Position numbers and translations under genes: made by a program. Under the pieces are notes generated by a model that ran no database searches, was not told the origin of the DNA, and saw nothing but the letters and a program-made list of their open reading frames with translations. Shown here piece after piece: positions 14,985-15,265 of a stretch of 15,265 bases of DNA (its first letter is position 1; each line of letters starts with the position of its first letter). Source of the stretch: Acidobacteriota bacterium (GTDB lineage: Bacteria; Acidobacteriota; UBA4820; DSQY01); NCBI GenBank assembly GCA_022759065.1, contig JAEMPZ010000270.1:1-15265 (forward strand). The letters are read 5' to 3'.

Positions 14985-15238
14985 GCCTCGTGGCCGCCGC
15001 GGCCTTTCTAGGCTGGGCCGTCCTCGGGCGCCTGCACGCGCCGCGCCTTTTGCATCACCTTCTAACCCCAATCTTCGCCGCCATGGCCGGCTCGCTCTGG
15101 TGGTGGATATCAATGAAGAGCAGTCACTGGTACTACAGCCTTCTCCACGGCATCGTCTGGGGAAGCGCCGTCGGCCTGGGAGCCTGGTCGGTGTACGGGG
15201 AGCGGCCGCAAGATGGCGTGGTGAACCGTGACAAGTGA
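14969..15238 (+). CDS. Small membrane protein, 89 residues, function unknown
   Basis: The reading frame has two or three hydrophobic helices (about 4-20, 31-48 with the striking SLWWWIS, and 57-74 with LLHGIVWGSAVGLGAW). Third codon positions are strongly G or C, like the surrounding genes, unlike the overlapping Arg/Pro-rich frame that starts at GTG 14950. I recognise no family. ATG 14969 lies nine bases after TATAGT (14955-14960), a possible -10, so the mRNA may be nearly leaderless; the purine-rich GGAGGAAGGAAG (14936-14947) is too far upstream to be a normal SD for this ATG. The last six codons and the stop lie inside or touch the terminal heptad repeat. Confidence 0.65.
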   Translation: MTPVSSLVAAAAFLGWAVLGRLHAPRLLHHLLTPIFAAMAGSLWWWISMKSSHWYYSLLHGIVWGSAVGLGAWSVYGERPQDGVVNRDK

Positions 15239-15262
15239 CTTGTGATTGGTGGCTGGTGACCA
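15221..15262. repeat. Degenerate 7-bp tandem repeat, six units
   Basis: Six uninterrupted heptamers of the form GTGNNNN (consensus near GTGACNN; for example GTGACAA, GTGACTT, GTGATTG, GTGGCTG) run to within three bases of the window end and probably continue beyond. The stop codon of the 89-residue protein falls inside the third unit. Heptamers related to GGTGACT are a familiar intergenic repeat of environmental bacteria; function unknown. Confidence 0.8.
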
Positions 15263-15265
15263 ACC

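Noticed and set aside
14950..15231. Plus-strand frame starting at GTG 14950 with a good SD (GGAGG at 14936)
   Set aside because: The SD placement is attractive, but the product is an Arg/Pro-rich low-complexity chain; the overlapping frame from 14969 has GC-rich third positions and clear membrane helices. The purine run is better explained as the complement of the rpsF leader.
15231..15243. Palindrome ACAAGTGACTTGT near the right end as an operator
   Set aside because: It arises from two adjacent heptad units and needs no separate explanation.
14772..15263. Minus-strand frame of 163 codons at the right end
   Set aside because: It overlaps rpsF and its promoter, is Arg/Pro/Ser-rich, and begins inside the heptad repeat.

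Overview
This window looks like a chromosomal segment of a GC-rich, double-membraned (Gram-negative type) bacterium. The outer membrane is implied by a complete tripartite RND efflux system with a TolC-family channel and lipoprotein signals. Gene content and the order rpsF-rpsR-rplI followed by a DUF6677-like membrane protein recall Acidobacteriota or Deltaproteobacteria-like lineages, but the taxonomic guess is weak. Both ends of the window run into degenerate short tandem repeats with a 7-bp or 8-bp period, so it may be a whole assembled contig whose ends broke at repeats.

Layout. (1) 1-99: heptad and octad tandem repeats, no gene. (2) 100-6531, minus strand: a four-gene efflux operon transcribed tetR, tolC-like, membrane-fusion lipoprotein, RND pump. 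Upstream is a good sigma70-type promoter whose -10 touches a near-perfect palindromic TetR-type operator, so autorepression and drug- or ligand-induced derepression are likely. (3) 6656-8434, plus strand: a membrane-bound GAF-GGDEF diguanylate cyclase, apparently with a leaderless mRNA, divergent from tetR. (4) 8400-11081, minus strand: purD and a class-III aminotransferase behind a strong-looking promoter, with inverted repeats in the purD leader. The aminotransferase converges on and overlaps the cyclase by 35 bp. (5) 11223-14896, minus strand: a compact seven-gene run rpsF-rpsR-rplI, DUF6677-like, a 57-residue membrane protein, a VanZ-like protein and a second GAF-GAF-GGDEF cyclase. Junctions are 11 bases or shorter, or overlap. 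(6) 14969-15238, plus strand: a small membrane protein divergent from rpsF, with its start inside the rpsF promoter. It runs into the right-hand heptad repeat.

How the parts fit. The efflux block is self-contained. The most notable arrangement is the physical coupling of three ribosomal protein genes to small membrane proteins and a c-di-GMP synthase, so second-messenger synthesis may follow ribosome production. The rpsF leader can fold so that its Shine-Dalgarno is paired, as expected if S6:S18 feedback acts there. I found no CRISPR array, transposase, phage gene, toxin-antitoxin pair, tRNA or rRNA. I did not identify a clearly new multi-gene system; the points of interest are regulatory layout, small membrane proteins and repeat tracts.
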